Source of the DNA: CAZCBN01 sp964496975
Lineage (GTDB): Bacteria; Planctomycetota; Phycisphaerae; Phycisphaerales; UBA1924
Assembly (NCBI GenBank): GCA_964496975.1
Contig: CAZCBN010000003.1
Location: 12,474-76,473 of the forward strand
DNA length: 64,000 bases
Reading direction: 5' to 3'
Shown here: one piece after another, positions 33,344 through 41,875 of the stretch
How the letters are laid out: each line of letters starts with the position of its first letter
Position numbering within the stretch: position 1 is the first letter of the stretch
Position numbers and translations under genes: made by a program
Notes under the pieces: generated by a model
Told to the model about the DNA's origin: nothing
The model's input: the letters and a program-made list of their open reading frames with translations, nothing else
Database searches by the model: none

Positions 33344-35358
33344 GCCGAACGGCCCGCGTCCGCCCGGCCCGCACCCGCCCGGCCCGCACCCGCCCGGCCC
33401 GCACCGGCCCGATCCGCACCGGCTCGATCCGCACCGGCCCGATCCGTACCGGCTCGACCCAGCGCCCCGCGGCCCAGTTCATCGCGCCGCCGCACGCATC
33501 CCCACACCATCACGAGCGTGCGCACGAGGATCTGCGCGTCAAGCCAGAACGTGCGCCGCGTCACGTACTCGATGTCGTGGTGAATCCAGTCGGCGAAGCT
33601 CAGATGGCTCCGCCCGTCCACCTGCCAAAGGCCCGTGATCCCGGGCCGCACACGCAGGCGGATGTCGCGCCACGCCCCCACCGCGCTCATCTCCCGCTCG
33701 GCCAGCGGACGCGGCCCGACAAGGCTCATCTCACCCCGAAGCACGTTGATCAACTGCGGCAACTCGTCGATGCACGACCGCCGCAGGAAAGCGCCGACGC
33801 GCGTCACCCGCGGGTCGCGCTCCATCTTGAACATGGGCCCGTCCACCTCGTTCGCGGCGCGCAGCGCGTCCTGCAGCCCCTCCGCGTTCGCGACCATCGT
33901 GCGAAGCTTGTACATCGTGAAGGGCCGGCCGCCGCGGCCGCAACGCGTCTGGCGGAACAACGCCGGCCCCGCAGAATCCAGCCGCACCGCCACGCCGGCC
34001 GCGAGCAACACCGGCAACGACAGCACGAGCAGCGCCGCCGCACCGACAACATCCAGCGTCCGCTTCGCCGCGGCGTCCACACGCCTTGACCACGCGCCCC
34101 CGTGTTCCGCGCAGCACAGCACGCCCGCATCCCCCGCGTCGCCCACCACGCGGGCCGATGGCCGTCGCCGACCGACAAGCCTGCCCAACCGACCGCCCAC
34201 CCGGCCACCCAACCGACCATCCAGTCGTCCCGCTGGCACCATCACGTTCGACGCCGCCCCCGCGAGCCGGCGCGAGCGGTAGAGCGACCGCGACAGCACA
34301 ATCGCGCCCTCAACCACCATCCCCGGCGGCACCACCGCACCCTCGACCAGCGTTGAGTCGCGCACGTCCGCGTCGTCCCCAACGCGCACGCCGTCCCACA
34401 GCACGCTGCGGATCACCCGGGCCCCGCGACCGATCACGCACCCCGCGCCGATGGACGTGGGCCCCTCCACCACCGCCCCCTGCTCCACGCGCGCCCCCGC
34501 CCCGAGCGCCACGCGACCAACCAGCACGGCCCCATCGTCCACAACCGCCGTCGACGAAACCAATCCCGCACAAGCACCCGCGCTTCCGTCGGGCTCGCCC
34601 AACGCCGCGGGCGAAGCCTCCTCCGACATCCGCGACAGCAGCCGCCGGTGCGCCTCGTGATACCCATCGCGCGCGCCGCGCACCGACACGCCCGCGTCCA
34701 CCTCAAACCGCCGGATGTCCCCGCCGCGCGCCGCCAGCTCCGGCAGCACCTGCTCGTCAAGGCTGCAATACCCCGTCGCCGGAATCGCCGCGAGCGCCCG
34801 CGGCCCGAGCACCCAGAGCCCCGCGGGCCGCTCGCCCGCGCTCCCGTCGCGGGTCACCGCGACGACCGCGTCCGCGCGCGCATCCCATTGAGACGCCGCG
34901 TCCGCGTCCCATCCGCCCGCCTCACTCCCAAGCGACGCGCCCACGACCACCAGCACCCGCTCGTCCGCGCCAAACGGCGCGAGCGCGCGCACCGCGCCCG
35001 CCGTTCCCGCGGGTCGATCTTCCAGCGCAAGCTCCAGCGTCACACCCGCCGCCCGCGCCGCGTCGACCAACGACGCCGCCATCCCCGGCTCCACCGCTCT
35101 GGGGCACGACAGCACCGCCGACTCAATGCCCCACCCGCGCAGCGTGCGCAGCAGCGACACCACAATCGGGGCCTCGCCCAGCGGCCACAGATGACGCGGC
35201 TTCAGCATCGAAAGTGGGCAGAGCACCGTGCCAGGGCCAGCGCCGAGGATGACCGCGCGCCGCACGGCACCCGCCGGCACGCGCACCTCGATCGGCGCGG
35301 CGCCGAGCACCGACGACAGCACGCCGCGGCGGCTGATTTCGCGATCTAAAACCCCCAT
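33295..35358 (-). CDS. Fusion: degenerate nucleotidyltransferase - hexapeptide repeat - undecaprenyl-phosphate sugar phosphotransferase
   Basis: About 687 aa. Residues 33-240 have the layout of a sugar nucleotidyltransferase, but the signature is altered (GAGPGTVLCPLSMLKPRHLWPL lacks the usual Arg after GT and the PKP Lys). Residues 265-360 are hexapeptide repeats. After a GRLGGR linker, residues 432-620 match the WcaJ-type bacterial sugar transferase: one membrane segment, FTMYKLRTM, DELPQLINVLRGEMSLVGPRP and RPGITGLWQV. This should start glycan assembly on undecaprenyl phosphate. A repetitive Arg/Ala/Gly tail follows. The ATG at 35358 has no obvious Shine-Dalgarno. Confidence 0.82.
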   Translation of the reverse strand: MGVLDREISRRGVLSSVLGAAPIEVRVPAGAVRRAVILGAGPGTVLCPLSMLKPRHLWPLGEAPIVVSLLRTLRGWGIESAVLSCPRAVEPGMAASLVDAARAAGVTLELALEDRPAGTAGAVRALAPFGADERVLVVVGASLGSEAGGWDADAASQWDARADAVVAVTRDGSAGERPAGLWVLGPRALAAIPATGYCSLDEQVLPELAARGGDIRRFEVDAGVSVRGARDGYHEAHRRLLSRMSEEASPAALGEPDGSAGACAGLVSSTAVVDDGAVLVGRVALGAGARVEQGAVVEGPTSIGAGCVIGRGARVIRSVLWDGVRVGDDADVRDSTLVEGAVVPPGMVVEGAIVLSRSLYRSRRLAGAASNVMVPAGRLDGRLGGRVGGRLGRLVGRRRPSARVVGDAGDAGVLCCAEHGGAWSRRVDAAAKRTLDVVGAAALLVLSLPVLLAAGVAVRLDSAGPALFRQTRCGRGGRPFTMYKLRTMVANAEGLQDALRAANEVDGPMFKMERDPRVTRVGAFLRRSCIDELPQLINVLRGEMSLVGPRPLAEREMSAVGAWRDIRLRVRPGITGLWQVDGRSHLSFADWIHHDIEYVTRRTFWLDAQILVRTLVMVWGCVRRRDELGRGALGRAGTDRAGADRAGADRAGAGRAGAGRAGAGRADAGRSAQASVAAGADAASTFS
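33351..33455. repeat. Seven 15-bp tandem repeats at the 3' end of the fused sugar transferase
   Basis: Seven 15-bp units related to ggcccgcacccgccc run head to tail (later units read gatccgcaccggctc). They encode the Arg-Ala-Gly-x-Arg repeats of the sugar transferase tail on the minus strand and lie just past the stop of the convergent GT4 gene. Confidence 0.92.
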
Positions 35359-35453
35359 GCGAGCAAGCCCCGATCTTGCCGTGCCTCCGAACTGGCCGAG
35401 TATACCGGCACTTCTTCCGCATCCCAGCGGGAAATCGCCGGCAATTCCACGTC

Positions 35454-35475
35454 CGCGCCCGCACATTCGGGCGCG
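35454..35475. promoter_or_regulatory. 8-bp inverted repeat in the divergent intergenic region
   Basis: CGCGCCCG (35454-35461) and CGGGCGCG (35468-35475) are perfect complements around a 6-nt AT-rich loop. They lie about 100 bases upstream of the fused sugar transferase start and 170 bases before the small CBS-like gene. It could be an operator or a transcript hairpin; no promoter is clear. Confidence 0.3.
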
Positions 35476-35643
35476 GCGCGCGCAGGCACGCAACGTCCGG
35501 CAACCCGCGTCCAGAACACGCCGCGCCGGATGCGCGGGCTGCAAGCGCTTTCCGCGTGCACGCCCTTCCGCTTCGCTCATGGCGCAACGCCGCACCACCG
35601 ATACCGCCGGCGCCGCACGCACCGCCTGCCACGGAACCCAAAC

Positions 35644-35880
35644 ATGAACCGTTCCACGACCGGCCGCCTCCCCGGCCTCCTGATCCTCGACGCCTCAATG
35701 CCGGTGGCCGAGGCGGCGCAGCACCTGCGCGACGGCGACTGCGGCTGGGCCTGCGTCCACGACGGGAGCCGGGTGCTCGGGACGGTGGACCTTGACGCCC
35801 TCGCGGGGCACGATGGCGTGCGCACCCTGGGCGAGGTTCTCGGTCGCAGCCCGACGCCCGTGCTCCGCTGGGTTGCCTGA
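35644..35880 (+). CDS. Small protein resembling half a CBS domain
   Basis: 78 aa. MPVAEAAQHLRDGDCGWACVHDG followed by LGTVDLDALAGHDG resembles the beta-beta-alpha core of a single CBS motif, which normally occurs in pairs. The Shine-Dalgarno is weak (acggaacc). It lies between the divergent sugar transferase and rmlA. It could dimerise to form a nucleotide-binding site or could be a remnant. Function unknown. Confidence 0.5.
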   Translation: MNRSTTGRLPGLLILDASMPVAEAAQHLRDGDCGWACVHDGSRVLGTVDLDALAGHDGVRTLGEVLGRSPTPVLRWVA

Positions 35881-35972
35881 GGCCCCGGCGCGTTTCACGC
35901 GACGCCCCGCCGGGCTTTCGGTATCGTTTGGTCGGGGCCGAGGCGACGCCGCGGCCCGCGAAGGACCGAGCG

Positions 35973-36713
35973 ATGAAGGGCATCATCCTGGCGGGCGGGC
36001 TGGGCACACGCCTGAGGCCGCTGACGCTCGTAACCAACAAGCACCTGCTGCCGGTGTACGACCGGCCGATGGTTTACTACCCCATCCAGTGCCTGCTGAA
36101 CGCGGGCATTTCTGACATGCTCATCGTGACCGGCGGCGACCACGCGGGCGACTTTCTGAAGCTGCTCCGCAACGGCAAGCACCTGGGCATCAAGCACCTC
36201 GAGTACGCGTACCAGGAGGGCGAGGGCGGCATCGCCGACGCGCTGAAGCTTGCCGAGGACTTCGCCGACGGCGACAAGGTCTGCGTCGTGCTGGGCGACA
36301 ACATCATCGAGCGCAACGTCGCCGCCGCGGCGGATGCGTTCCGCGCGCAGCCCAGCGGGGCGCGGCTCTTGCTGAAGGCCGTGCCGGACCCGCAGCGCTT
36401 CGGCGTCGCTCGGTTCGAGGGCACCGGCCCGCCGCGTCGCATCGCGGAGATCATCGAGAAACCGCAGTCGCCGCCCAGCGAGATGGCCGTGACGGGCATC
36501 TACTTTTATGACGCGGGCGTGTTCGACATCTGCCGCACGCTGAAGCCCTCGGGCCGCGGCGAGCTGGAGATCACCGACGTGAACAACCACTACCTGCGCC
36601 GGGGCGACCTCACGTGGTCCGAGCTGGACGGCTGGTGGACCGACGCGGGCACGCACGAGAGCCTCTTCCGCGCCGCGCGCCTCGTCGTCGAGGGCGGGGC
36701 GAACAAGGCATAG
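35973..36713 (+). CDS. rmlA: Glucose-1-phosphate thymidylyltransferase
   Basis: 246 aa, the short form. GIILAGGLGTRLRPLTLVTNKHLLPVYDRPM is the canonical signature. VVLGDNIIE holds the metal-binding Asp, and EIIEKPQSPPSEMAVTGIYFYD and WTDAGTHESL match the family. It makes dTDP-glucose for L-rhamnose. The ATG at 35973 begins the rmlACDB operon. rmlC follows after 8 bases. Confidence 0.95.
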   Translation: MKGIILAGGLGTRLRPLTLVTNKHLLPVYDRPMVYYPIQCLLNAGISDMLIVTGGDHAGDFLKLLRNGKHLGIKHLEYAYQEGEGGIADALKLAEDFADGDKVCVVLGDNIIERNVAAAADAFRAQPSGARLLLKAVPDPQRFGVARFEGTGPPRRIAEIIEKPQSPPSEMAVTGIYFYDAGVFDICRTLKPSGRGELEITDVNNHYLRRGDLTWSELDGWWTDAGTHESLFRAARLVVEGGANKA

Positions 36714-36721
36714 GGCCCGCC

Positions 36722-37318
36722 ATGCACGCTGAACCCGTCGGCATCGAAGGACTGCTGCTCTGCACGCCGCGCGTGTTCGGCGACGAGCGCGGCTTTCTCT
36801 TCGAGAGCTATTCGCACGGGGCGATGGCCCGCCTCGGCATCGCCTGCGACTTTGTGCAGGACAACCACAGCCTCTCCGCCCCCGCGGGCGTCGTGCGCGG
36901 GCTGCACTTTCAGCGACCGCCGTTCGCGCAGGCCAAGCTCGTGCGCTGCGTCCGCGGCAGCGTGTACGACGTCGCGGTGGACATCCGCCCCGGCTCGCCG
37001 ACCTTCGGCCGGCACTACGCGTGCGTCCTCTCCGCGGAGAACAAGCGCATGCTGTTCATCCCCGAGGGCTTCGCGCACGGCTTCGCCACGCTCGAGCCGA
37101 TGGCCGAGGTGCTGTACAAGTGCTCCGCGCCCTACCACCCCGCGAGCGAGGCGGGCGTGGTATGGAACGACCCAGCCCTGGCGATCGACTGGTCGGCCGC
37201 GCTGCCCGCGGGCGGGCCGGAGCCGGTGCTCTCCGCCAAGGACCGCGCGCTGCCCAGGCTCAGAGACATCGTGGCCTCACTGGGCGCTGACAAGGCCGGC
37301 GCTGGGGTGCGGGCATGA
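36722..37318 (+). CDS. rmlC: dTDP-4-dehydrorhamnose 3,5-epimerase
   Basis: 198 aa cupin epimerase. It shows DERGFLFESY, VQDNHSLSAPAGVVRGLHFQ with the catalytic His, KLVRCVRGSVYDVAVDIR, PEGFAHGF and LYKCSAPYHP; the Tyr of the last segment is the usual acid. It acts on dTDP-4-keto-6-deoxyglucose. Its stop overlaps the rmlD ATG by four bases. Confidence 0.95.
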   Translation: MHAEPVGIEGLLLCTPRVFGDERGFLFESYSHGAMARLGIACDFVQDNHSLSAPAGVVRGLHFQRPPFAQAKLVRCVRGSVYDVAVDIRPGSPTFGRHYACVLSAENKRMLFIPEGFAHGFATLEPMAEVLYKCSAPYHPASEAGVVWNDPALAIDWSAALPAGGPEPVLSAKDRALPRLRDIVASLGADKAGAGVRA

Positions 37319-38214
37319 CGGCGTCGCCGGCCGACACGGCTTCGTGGCGCGTGCTCATCACCGGCGCACGCGGGCAGGTGGGCCGCGCGTGGCTTGAGCT
37401 TGCCTCGTCCCTCGGCCTTCACCACCACGGCATCGACGCGGACGACCTCGACCTTTCGAGGCCCGAGCTCGTTACGGGCGACCTCGTGCGAGGCTTCACG
37501 CACGTGGTTCACACCGCGGCGTGGACCGATGTGGACGGCGCCGAGCAGCGCGAGGCCGAGGCGACGCGCGTGAATGGTGATGCCGTCGCCGCGCTGGCCC
37601 GCGTGTGCGCCGCCGCGGGCTGCACGCTGCTGCACTACAGCACGGACTATGTCTTCGACGCGCCGGCGGGCACGCCCATCCCCGTGGACGCCGAGCCAGC
37701 GCCGCTCAACGCCTACGGCCGCGGCAAGCTGGCGGGCGAGCGCGCCCTGTGCGCATCGCCGTGCCGGTGGCTGCTGGTGCGCACGAGCTGGGTGTACGCG
37801 CCGTGGGGGCGGAACTTTGTCCGCACCATGCTCTCGCTCGCGGCGAGCCGCCCCGTTCTCCGCGTCGTGAACGACCAGCACGGCACGCCGACGAGCGCCG
37901 AGCACCTCGCCCGCTGCTCGCTCGCGCTGCTGCGGCTCGGGGCCCTGGGCGTGCACCACGTGACCGACGGCGGCGTGTGCTCGTGGCACGACCTCGCGCA
38001 GCACGTGCTCGCCGCGGCGGCGCCGGGTGTGCGCGTCGAGCCCTGCGCGACGGAAGACTTTCCAAGGCCCGCGCGGCGGCCGCGCTGGTCGTGCCTTGAT
38101 GTCTCCGCGACCGAGCGGCTGCTCGGCCCCATGCCGGGCTGGCGCCGCAACGTGGACGAGGTGCTCCGCCGCATGCCCGACGCCGCCGCGCTGCCCGCGG
38201 GAGGCTCCGCATGA
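37315..38214 (+). CDS. rmlD: dTDP-4-dehydrorhamnose reductase
   Basis: 299 aa SDR. GARGQVGRAW binds the cofactor, STDYVFDAPAGTPIPVDAEP is the RmlD-specific segment, and NAYGRGKLAGE carries the catalytic Tyr and Lys. VRTSWVYAPWGRNFV and VNDQHGTPTSAEHLA follow in typical order. It performs the last reduction to dTDP-L-rhamnose. Its start and stop both overlap neighbours by four bases (ATGA). Confidence 0.95.
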   Translation: MTASPADTASWRVLITGARGQVGRAWLELASSLGLHHHGIDADDLDLSRPELVTGDLVRGFTHVVHTAAWTDVDGAEQREAEATRVNGDAVAALARVCAAAGCTLLHYSTDYVFDAPAGTPIPVDAEPAPLNAYGRGKLAGERALCASPCRWLLVRTSWVYAPWGRNFVRTMLSLAASRPVLRVVNDQHGTPTSAEHLARCSLALLRLGALGVHHVTDGGVCSWHDLAQHVLAAAAPGVRVEPCATEDFPRPARRPRWSCLDVSATERLLGPMPGWRRNVDEVLRRMPDAAALPAGGSA

Positions 38215-39326
38215 CCACGCACGCCACGCCGAGCGGGGCCATCCTGTCGCCCACACACCCGCCCCCGGCGCACACGGTGCTGCTGACCGGCGGGGCGGGG
38301 TTCATCGGGGCGAACTTTGCCCGTCTCGCGCTCGCTCGCGGCGACTGCGCCGTCGTCGTGCTCGACGCGCTGACGTACTCGGGAAACCGCGACAACCTGC
38401 TGGGCCTCGAAGACCAACACCCCGGACGCTACGCGTTCCTTCACGCCGACGTGTGCGACCGCGCGGCCCTTGACGCGGCGCTGCGACGCGTGCGGCCGAC
38501 CTCCGTCGTGCACATGGCGGCCGAGAGCCACGTGGACCGCTCGCTGCTCGACGCGACGCCCTTTGTCCGCACGAACGTGCTGGGCACACAGACGCTCATC
38601 GACGCGCTCCGCGCCTTCAACGCCGACGCGGCCCGGCCCGTGCGCCTGGTGCACGTCTCGACGGACGAGGTTTATGGCTCGCTGCCGCTGGACCGGCCCG
38701 ACCTGCGCTTCACCGAGCAGACGCCCCTCTCGCCGCGCAGTCCCTATGCCGCGAGCAAGGCGGCGAGCGACATGCTCGTGCTCGCGGCCGCGCACACGTT
38801 CGGCGTGGACGCCGTCGTCACGCGCTGCTCGAACAACCTGGGCCCCTACCAGTTCCCCGAGAAGGTCATCCCGCTCTTCGTCACCAACCTGCTGGAGGGC
38901 CGCCGCGTCCCGCTCTACGGCGACGGGCTGAACGTCCGCGACTGGATCCACGTGGAGGACCACTGCCGCGGCGTGCTCGCCGCGATGGAACGCGGCCGCA
39001 GCGGCGAGGTGTACAACTTCGGCGCGGGCAACGAGCGGTCCAACCTGGAGCTCACGCACGCGCTGCTCGGGCTTCTGGGCCGCGACGCGTCGTTCATCGA
39101 GCCGGTGCCCGACCGCCTGGGCCACGACCGCCGCTACGCGGTCGACTCAAGCAAGGCGGAGCGCGAGCTCGGCTGGAAGCCCACACGCTCAGCTTGGCCC
39201 GACGCGCTACGCGAGACCGTCGCGTGGTACCGCGAGAACGAGGCGTGGTGGCGACGCGTGAAGAGCGGCGAGTACCGGCTCGACCCCGCCGGCCGAGGCA
39301 ACACGGCGCCGGGCCGCTCCGCGTGA
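38211..39326 (+). CDS. rmlB: dTDP-glucose 4,6-dehydratase
   Basis: 371 aa. VLLTGGAGFIGANFARL binds NAD, HMAAESHVDRS and VHVSTDEVYGSL carry the catalytic Thr/Asp/Glu region, and SPYAASKAASD has Tyr and Lys. NNLGPYQFPEKVIPLFVTN is diagnostic of RmlB. The first 20 residues are an extension. The gene ends the operon, only 10 bases from the convergent oxidoreductase. Confidence 0.96.
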   Translation: MTTHATPSGAILSPTHPPPAHTVLLTGGAGFIGANFARLALARGDCAVVVLDALTYSGNRDNLLGLEDQHPGRYAFLHADVCDRAALDAALRRVRPTSVVHMAAESHVDRSLLDATPFVRTNVLGTQTLIDALRAFNADAARPVRLVHVSTDEVYGSLPLDRPDLRFTEQTPLSPRSPYAASKAASDMLVLAAAHTFGVDAVVTRCSNNLGPYQFPEKVIPLFVTNLLEGRRVPLYGDGLNVRDWIHVEDHCRGVLAAMERGRSGEVYNFGAGNERSNLELTHALLGLLGRDASFIEPVPDRLGHDRRYAVDSSKAERELGWKPTRSAWPDALRETVAWYRENEAWWRRVKSGEYRLDPAGRGNTAPGRSA

Positions 39327-39336
39327 TGGGCCGCCT

Positions 39337-40413
39337 TCACTCGGCCTTGCCGGGCTCCACCTCGAACGCGCCGACGCCCGCACGCCACGCGTCCAGCGTG
39401 CGCGCGATGCCGATCGAGTCATCCCACGGCACCAGCGGCGACTCGTGCAGGCCCGCGTCCACGCACTCGGCGACGTGCTCCGCCTCGATCTGAAACAGCC
39501 AGCGGTCCGTCGCCACCGCCTCGATGCGTTCGTCGAGGCTCGTGGTGTTCGTGCGCCGCCAGACGCGGATGACCGACTCGCCGCCGTGGTGGCCCGTCCC
39601 GTGCCACGGGTGGACAACCTCCAGCCCGCCCTCGTCGCCCGTCACCACGACACGGTTGGGGAGCCACGACACCACCGAGCACGACGCGTGCGCCGTGAAG
39701 CCGTCGCGCCAGCCGAGCAGCGCCGCGGCGCTGAGGTCCACGCGGGTGTCCGGCTCAACAAGGCCGTGCGCGAGCACGCGGCCCGGCGACGCGTCGGGCT
39801 GCCCCGCGGCCGAAGCCACGTCGCGCAGCGCCGAGACGGGGTAGCACCCCACGTCCCAGATCGCCCCGCCGCCGAGCGCGCGGTCGGTGAGTCTGGGCCT
39901 CGGGCTGTCCGAGGGGCGTCGGAAGCCGAAGGACGCCTCGGCCGACGTCGGCCGGCCCACGGCCCCGTCGCGCACAAGGTCCACCACCCGCCGCCACAGC
40001 GGGTGCACGCGGTACATGTACCCCTCCATCAGGAAGACGCCCGCGTGCCCCGCCGCCGACACCACGCGCTCGGCGTCGGCCTTGCACAGCGTCAGCGGCT
40101 TTTCGCACAGCACGTGCTTGCCCGCGCGAGCCGCGGCGATGCACAGCTCCGCGTGCGTCGGATGGATCGTTGCGACGTACACCGCCTGCACGTCCGCGTC
40201 GCGCAGCAGCCCGTCATAGCCCGTGTACGCCCGGGCCGACACAGCGCCCGCCTCGCGCACGAACGAGGCCGCCTCGCCCGCGCGACGGCTCGCCGCGGCG
40301 ACGAGCGACGCCCCGGGCGTGCGGGCCAACGCCTCGGCAAACTTCCGCGCAATCGCCCCCGTGCCGCAGATGCCCCAGCGGAGCGGCGGCGTGCGGCGGG
40401 AACGATCGGTCAT
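39337..40413 (-). CDS. Gfo/Idh/MocA family NAD(P)-dependent oxidoreductase
   Basis: 358 aa. RWGICGTGAIARKFAEAL is the Rossmann start, and AGKHVLCEKPLTLC contains the conserved EKP lysine. GGGAIWDVGCYPVSALRDV matches the substrate domain. It probably oxidises or reduces a sugar or cyclitol; the exact substrate cannot be read. I chose the ATG at 40413 because GGAGG lies 8 bases upstream. Confidence 0.88.
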   Translation of the reverse strand: MTDRSRRTPPLRWGICGTGAIARKFAEALARTPGASLVAAASRRAGEAASFVREAGAVSARAYTGYDGLLRDADVQAVYVATIHPTHAELCIAAARAGKHVLCEKPLTLCKADAERVVSAAGHAGVFLMEGYMYRVHPLWRRVVDLVRDGAVGRPTSAEASFGFRRPSDSPRPRLTDRALGGGAIWDVGCYPVSALRDVASAAGQPDASPGRVLAHGLVEPDTRVDLSAAALLGWRDGFTAHASCSVVSWLPNRVVVTGDEGGLEVVHPWHGTGHHGGESVIRVWRRTNTTSLDERIEAVATDRWLFQIEAEHVAECVDAGLHESPLVPWDDSIGIARTLDAWRAGVGAFEVEPGKAE

Positions 40414-40451
40414 CGGTGCGGCCTCCACGCCGCGGGCCGCCGCGCGGCGCC

Positions 40452-40679
40452 TCAGCGACCGCGGAACGTGATGCGGCCCCGCGTCAGGTCGTACGGGTTC
40501 ATCTCGACCGTCACCGTGTCGCCCGGCAGGATGCGGATGTAGTGCTTGCGCATCTTCCCGGAGACGTACGCCAGGATCGTGCTCTTCTGCTCGTTGGGCA
40601 GCTGCACCTTGAACATCGCGTTGGGCAGCGCCTCGATCACCATCGCGTCGAGCGTGAACTTCTCATCCTGCTTGGGCAT
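40452..40679 (-). CDS. infA: Translation initiation factor IF-1
   Basis: 75 aa, single S1/OB fold. [31 protein letters not shown] and [11 protein letters not shown] match IF-1 throughout. The ATG at 40679 is preceded by aagaggtccg. It binds the ribosomal A site during initiation. It stands between GH16 and the oxidoreductase, not in a ribosomal protein operon. Confidence 0.97.
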   Translation of the reverse strand: MPKQDEKFTLDAMVIEALPNAMFKVQLPNEQKSTILAYVSGKMRKHYIRILPGDTVTVEMNPYDLTRGRITFRGR

Positions 40680-40916
40680 CGGACCTCTTCGGCCAATCGG
40701 CCGACACGGCGGGGTGCTGGGCATGTGGAACATCAACGGGCCCGCCAGCCCGCCGTCCGGCGATGGTAGCGCACCATCCACCCGACGCCGAACCAACGCC
40801 GCCCGCCCCGCGGCACGACGCCACGCAACCCCGCGAACCGCGGGGCGGAGCCATCCGACAAACCCCGTACAAACATCGACCGCGACCAGCCGCCCGCGCG
40901 ACCCGGCCCGCCCGCC

Positions 40917-41801
40917 TCACTCCGCCCGCTGATACACCCGGGCGTACTCGATCTCCATCCGGTGCGGGAAGACGTTGTCGTCGATCCCCTTCTGCCCGCC
41001 CCACCCGCCGCCGATCGCGATGTTCAGCTTGAAGTAAAACGCGTCGTCAAAGGGCCACACGTCCCGCGTGTCGCCCTCCTTCTTGAAGGTCAGGTACTTC
41101 GTCTCGTCGACGTAGAAGTCGATCTGCTCGGGCGTCCACTCCACCGCGTACAGGTGAAACGCCTCGTGCGGCATCTCGCCCGGCGTGTTCAGGTCGATGA
41201 ACTTCCCCTTCTGCGTGCCGATCACGTGGTTGAACGCCCCGGTGTGCACCGTGCCGTGGATCCGCCCCGGCTCGTACCCCACGTGCTCCATGATGTCGAT
41301 CTCGCCGCACTTGGGCCAGCCGTGCTCGCGGAAGGTCGGGCTCAGCATCCAGATCGCCGGCCACACGCCCACGCCCGTCGGCACCTTCGCCAGCACCTCG
41401 TACCGCCCGTACGTCCACGACTCCTTGCTCGAGATGCTCGCCGACGTGTACTTCGTCACGTCGCCTTCCTTCGTCCCCCGCGCACCCGCGTCGACCGGGA
41501 TCACCTCCGCCCGCGCCTCCAGGACGAGCCGGCCGTTCTCGATCCGCGCGTTCTCGGGACGCTCCACCGTGTAGTACTGCGCCTCGTTGTTCCGCAGGTA
41601 GCCCCGCTCGTAGACCCACCGCCCCGTGTCCGGCGCGGCGCCCGCGTCAAACTCATCGGCCCACACCAGCTTCCAGCCCTCGCGCTGCGGCGACAGGTAC
41701 CGCGCCGCCGGATCCGCCGCACACGCCGCGGAGCCCAGCAACGCCGCCGCGCCGACCGAAAACGCCATCCCCGCCGCTCGGCCGATTCCGCTCGTCATCA
41801 T
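40917..41801 (-). CDS. Secreted family 16 glycoside hydrolase
   Basis: 294 aa with a signal peptide ending near SAACAADPA. The GH16 catalytic motif GEIDIMEH gives nucleophile Glu167 and acid/base Glu172, with Asp169 between. VWADEFDAG at the start and HLYAVEWTPEQIDFYVD later fit laminarinase-like (beta-1,3-glucanase) enzymes. The ATG ATG at 41801 follows gggagcgtgcc. It probably degrades external beta-glucans; the precise linkage is uncertain. Confidence 0.9.
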   Translation of the reverse strand: MMTSGIGRAAGMAFSVGAAALLGSAACAADPAARYLSPQREGWKLVWADEFDAGAAPDTGRWVYERGYLRNNEAQYYTVERPENARIENGRLVLEARAEVIPVDAGARGTKEGDVTKYTSASISSKESWTYGRYEVLAKVPTGVGVWPAIWMLSPTFREHGWPKCGEIDIMEHVGYEPGRIHGTVHTGAFNHVIGTQKGKFIDLNTPGEMPHEAFHLYAVEWTPEQIDFYVDETKYLTFKKEGDTRDVWPFDDAFYFKLNIAIGGGWGGQKGIDDNVFPHRMEIEYARVYQRAE

Positions 41802-41875
41802 GGCACGCTCCCGCACGTTGTGGCTGCTCGCCGCGCCCACGCGGCGCGGCAGCGCACGATACCGCGCCCGCCCCC

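Noticed and set aside
33351..33455. Possible CRISPR-like array because of regular repeats
   Set aside because: The units abut without spacers and are coding; the same is true of the repeats near 3502, 4074 and 47648.
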